A stretch of DNA of 64,000 bases, from positions 56,110-120,109 of the forward strand of contig JADGRQ010000003.1 of the NCBI GenBank assembly GCA_017880775.1, written 5' to 3'. The translations under genes were made by a program, and so were the position numbers. Of the stretch, positions 61,714 to 64,000 are shown piece after piece. The stretch's first letter is position 1; the number at the start of each line of letters is the position of its first letter. This stretch comes from Burkholderiales bacterium. Lineage in GTDB: Bacteria > Pseudomonadota > Gammaproteobacteria > Burkholderiales > SG8-39. Under the pieces are notes generated by a model. That model did no database searches, had not been told where the DNA came from, and worked only from the letters and a program-made list of their open reading frames with translations.

Positions 61714-62460
61714 ATGGAACCATCGCTGCAGGGCAAAACCGCGCTTGTCACCGGCGCCGCGCGCCGCCTGGGCGCCGCGATCGCGCGGCGCCTGCACGCA
61801 GCGGGTGCGAACCTGGTGCTGCACTACCGCGGGGCCGAGGCCGATGCAGCCGGACTCGAAGCTGAACTGAACCACGCGCGTGCCGGAAGCGCAGTCAAGC
61901 TGAAGGGTGATCTGCTGGCGCCGATCGCGCCGCAGGCGCTGGTGAGTGCGGCGCTCGATCGCTACAAGCGGCTCGACATACTGGTGAACAACGCCTCGTC
62001 CTTCTATCCGACCGCGGTGGGCGAAATCGAGACCGCGCACTGGGAGGAGCTTGCCGGCTCCAATTTGCGCTCGCCGCTGTTTCTCGCGCAGGCCGCGGCG
62101 CCTCACCTGGTGAAGGTCCAGGGCGCGATCGTCAACATCACCGACATCCACGCCGAGCGACCGTTGAAGGGATATGTCGTCTACAGCATCGCCAAGGCGG
62201 GGCTTGCGGCATTGACGCGCTCGCTCGCGCTCGAACTCGCGCCGTCGGTGCGCGTGAACGCGGTCGCGCCAGGAACGATCGCCTGGCCCGAGGACGGCCA
62301 GTTTGATCCGGCCGAGCGCGAGCACATCATCGCCACCACGCCGCTGCGGCGCATCGGCAGTCCCGAGGACATTGCGCAGGCGGTGCTCTACCTGTGCACC
62401 GCATCGTTCGTCACCGGGCAGGTGCTGGCGGTCGATGGCGGCCGCTCGGTGTTTTCCTGA
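61714..62460 (+). CDS. Pteridine reductase-like short-chain dehydrogenase
   Basis: 248-residue SDR. The cofactor loop TGAARRLGAAIARRL has the arginine-rich TGxxxRxG turn typical of NADPH-dependent pteridine reductases (PTR1/FolM). NNASSFYPT follows, with catalytic YSIAK in YVVYSIAKAGLAALTRSLAL and the C-terminal TGQVLAVDGGRS. It probably reduces dihydropteridines/dihydrofolate or a related pterin. Its divergent neighbour is the MidA-like gene; the convergent neighbour is the ion channel gene. Confidence 0.9.
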   Translation: MEPSLQGKTALVTGAARRLGAAIARRLHAAGANLVLHYRGAEADAAGLEAELNHARAGSAVKLKGDLLAPIAPQALVSAALDRYKRLDILVNNASSFYPTAVGEIETAHWEELAGSNLRSPLFLAQAAAPHLVKVQGAIVNITDIHAERPLKGYVVYSIAKAGLAALTRSLALELAPSVRVNAVAPGTIAWPEDGQFDPAEREHIIATTPLRRIGSPEDIAQAVLYLCTASFVTGQVLAVDGGRSVFS

Positions 62461-62472
62461 CGCGCCGCGCTT

Positions 62473-63453
62473 CTAGCGCATCATCTTGCGCACGAACACC
62501 ACCACGAACAGGGAGATGGAAAACACGCCGATGAAGGCTTCAATCGCCGCCACCGCGCGTGACAGGCCCACCGGGACGACGTCTCCGAAACCCACCGTGG
62601 TGAACGTGACGACGCTGAAATAGCAGCAGGTCAGAAGATCCAGCACGTTGTGCTGCAGACCGGCCTTCGGGTTCAGCACCACGATGGTGTTGTCGGCGCG
62701 CACGCCGAACAGGAAATACAGTACGGCGCAGACGAGCACCACCCCCAGCGAAAAGCCGATCACGCGGTGCGTGTCCTCGCCGTAGCCGCACAGAAGGTCC
62801 ACCAGCTTGGACGCCGCCCATTCGCGGCTGTACAGGCGCATCTGCATGCGCCGCATGATTTTTTCCTTGTGGTAGTAATAGCCGCCGAGGATGTAGTGAC
62901 CGCGGCTTTCGTTCACGGCGGTGAGATGGCGCGAGATCTGTTCGGCCTCGGCGTAGAGATCCATCGCTTCGTCTTCGCGGCCGTCGCGGTGCGTGGCGCG
63001 CGCCAGCCGTTCCTGGAGCAAATGCCTGCCCCAGCGCACGCGCTCGAGCCGTGTGCCTTCCAACTCGACGCCCAGCAGATTGGCATCCTCCAGGTTGGCA
63101 TTGTTGAGATTCGCGCCGTTCAATCGGGCCTTCAACAGACTCGCGCCGTGCAGGTCGACGTTGAACAGGTGACCGCCGGTCAGGTCGGCGCGCGAGAGGT
63201 CGGCGTGAGACAGATCCACGCGGTGGTTCGTGTCGCCGAAAGTAAGATCAGTGTCGCGCAGATCGGCGCCGCGCAGCACGTAGCCCTCCAGCGAGCGACC
63301 GCTGCGGGCAAGCTTCTCGAGCCGTGATTTCACCCCGGGGTCACTCTTTGAGACGGCGGGGTCGTGCCAATAACACAGGCGCGCCTGTCCTTGGGCCGCT
63401 TCGGGGCACGAAACACCGCTCGGGCCGACGTATTTGCAGCTACTCTCGCTCAT
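62473..63453 (-). CDS. Pentapeptide-repeat protein fused to a two-helix potassium-channel-like pore
   Basis: 326 residues. The N-terminus has a Cys/His cluster (C6, C16, C27, H30) that looks like a small metal site. Pentapeptide repeats A(D/N)LxX fill about 57-140 (LRGADLRDTDL, LSHADLSRADLTGG, LNGANLNNANLEDANLLG). A helical linker follows, then TM1 (VIGFSLGVVLVCAVLYFLFG), a P-loop with filter TVGFGD, and TM2 (AAIEAFIGVFSISLFVVVF). Ions probably pass as in Ion_trans_2 channels, with the repeat region as a cytosolic sensor or scaffold. ATG 63453 was chosen (MSESSCKYVGPS); the frame is open further upstream without support. Confidence 0.85.
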   Translation of the reverse strand: MSESSCKYVGPSGVSCPEAAQGQARLCYWHDPAVSKSDPGVKSRLEKLARSGRSLEGYVLRGADLRDTDLTFGDTNHRVDLSHADLSRADLTGGHLFNVDLHGASLLKARLNGANLNNANLEDANLLGVELEGTRLERVRWGRHLLQERLARATHRDGREDEAMDLYAEAEQISRHLTAVNESRGHYILGGYYYHKEKIMRRMQMRLYSREWAASKLVDLLCGYGEDTHRVIGFSLGVVLVCAVLYFLFGVRADNTIVVLNPKAGLQHNVLDLLTCCYFSVVTFTTVGFGDVVPVGLSRAVAAIEAFIGVFSISLFVVVFVRKMMR

Positions 63454-63514
63454 GAGAGGCTGAGTATTCCACCAGCGGTTTAGAATGGCAAAGACCCATG
63501 GCTTTGGAAGCAAG

Positions 63515-64000
63515 ATGAAACCCGTCCACCTGCGCCGCGATCCGCGCAGGAGCTCACTGGAGGCGAACAAGCTGGCAAAGCGGATACGCCGCCAGGTCGG
63601 CGAGGCGATCGCCGATTTCAACCTGATCGGCCACGGTGATCGCGTGATGGTCTGCCTATCGGGCGGCAAGGACAGCTACGGCATGCTGGACGTGCTGCTG
63701 CAGTTGAAGGAAAAGGCGCCGGCGGATTTCGACATCATCGCGGTCAACCTGGACCAGAAGCAGCCCGGATTTCCCGCGCGCGTGCTGCCCGAGTACCTCG
63801 AGTCGCGCGGCGTGCCGTTCAGGATCGTGGAGCAGGACACCTACTCGGTGGTGAAGCGCGTGATCCCCGAGGGCAGGACCATGTGTTCGCTGTGCTCGCG
63901 GCTGCGCCGCGGCATCCTGTATCGCGTCGCCGGCGAGCTCGGCGCGACCAAGATCGCGCTCGGGCACCATCGCGACGACATCCTGGCGACGTTTTTTCTC
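63515..64000 (+). CDS. ttcA: tRNA 2-thiocytidine biosynthesis protein TtcA, 3' end outside window
   Basis: Iron-sulfur enzyme thiolating C32 of some tRNAs. The 162 codons visible include the PP-loop [38 protein letters not shown] and the cluster-binding CxxC in [16 protein letters not shown], followed by [13 protein letters not shown] where the window ends. ATG 63515 was chosen ([14 protein letters not shown]), with GGAAG upstream; an ATG 30 nt earlier is in frame, but a TAGAAT -10 at 63481-63486 would start the RNA after it. No stop occurs before base 64000. Confidence 0.95.
   Translation, partial: MKPVHLRRDPRRSSLEANKLAKRIRRQVGEAIADFNLIGHGDRVMVCLSGGKDSYGMLDVLLQLKEKAPADFDIIAVNLDQKQPGFPARVLPEYLESRGVPFRIVEQDTYSVVKRVIPEGRTMCSLCSRLRRGILYRVAGELGATKIALGHHRDDILATFFL

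Overview
The window is a GC-rich stretch of a betaproteobacterial chromosome. Supporting evidence: the order mreB-mreC-mreD-mrdA-rodA next to gatCAB; the leuS-lptE-holA-proA-nadD-rsfS-rlmH-maf-rng run; MetX paired with MetW; an EIIA(Man)-HPr-EI set beside gshB; an orphan Bug/TctC receptor; and a PEP-CTERM remnant. Together these fit the Burkholderiales/Nitrosomonadales side of the class, probably a free-living soil or sediment lineage. The species cannot be named from sequence alone. No rRNA, CRISPR array, intact insertion sequence or prophage was seen. One tRNA is present (Arg, anticodon CCG).

Layout. 0-2.2 kb: yggS (cut by the window edge)-proC-yggT-yggU. 2.2-5.5 kb: glyoxylate-shunt pair aceA-aceK. 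5.6-11.2 kb: cell-elongation operon mreBCD-mrdA-rodA. 11.3-14.5 kb: gatCAB amidotransferase. 14.5-18.1 kb: a DUF4124 protein, pyrE, xth, an AmpG-like permease. 18.2-20.9 kb: a small acidic protein, a lipoprotein of the cardiolipin synthase/PLD family and an exported unknown protein. 20.9-23.6 kb: an enoyl-CoA hydratase-fold protein lacking both catalytic glutamates, then metX-metW under a SAM-II riboswitch. 23.6-27.6 kb: regulatory PTS (EI, HPr, EIIA), gshB, membrane cytochrome c. 27.7-35.3 kb: an accessory stretch starting at tRNA-Arg, with a Bug receptor, two toxin-antitoxin-like pairs, a Tat-exported dienelactone hydrolase, a LysR/DUF2917 divergent pair, gene remnants and an amidase. 35.3-44.3 kb: a long minus-strand core operon from leuS to rng. 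44.4-50.4 kb: a FecR-SPOR protein, uvrD, an acyl-CoA ligase, and a secreted protein with a possible sigma-54 promoter. 50.5-64 kb: a yqaA remnant, ilvA, folate cyclo-ligase, slt, an NDUFA9-like SDR, a GST, a CCA enzyme without its HD domain, an ATP-grasp protein, a second GST, a diheme cytochrome with MidA, pteridine reductase, a pentapeptide-repeat ion channel, and ttcA (cut by the right edge).

How parts work together. Cell-wall growth and recycling genes recur (mre/mrd/rodA, slt, ampG). Respiration-linked genes pair up (NDUFA9-like SDR, MidA, two cytochromes). Neighbouring genes often share 4 bases (ATGA, GTGA or TTGA), implying translational coupling.

The most striking non-coding feature is the metX leader. 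A SAM-II aptamer, an intrinsic terminator and a perfect 12-nt antiterminator complement that reuses the aptamer's conserved GCUUGC can all be read directly. Second are two TCAT-N7-ATGA operator-like sites between the LysR and DUF2917 genes. Third is a possible sigma-54 promoter with an upstream AT-rich palindrome ahead of a secreted protein with a membrane-helix/arginine tail.
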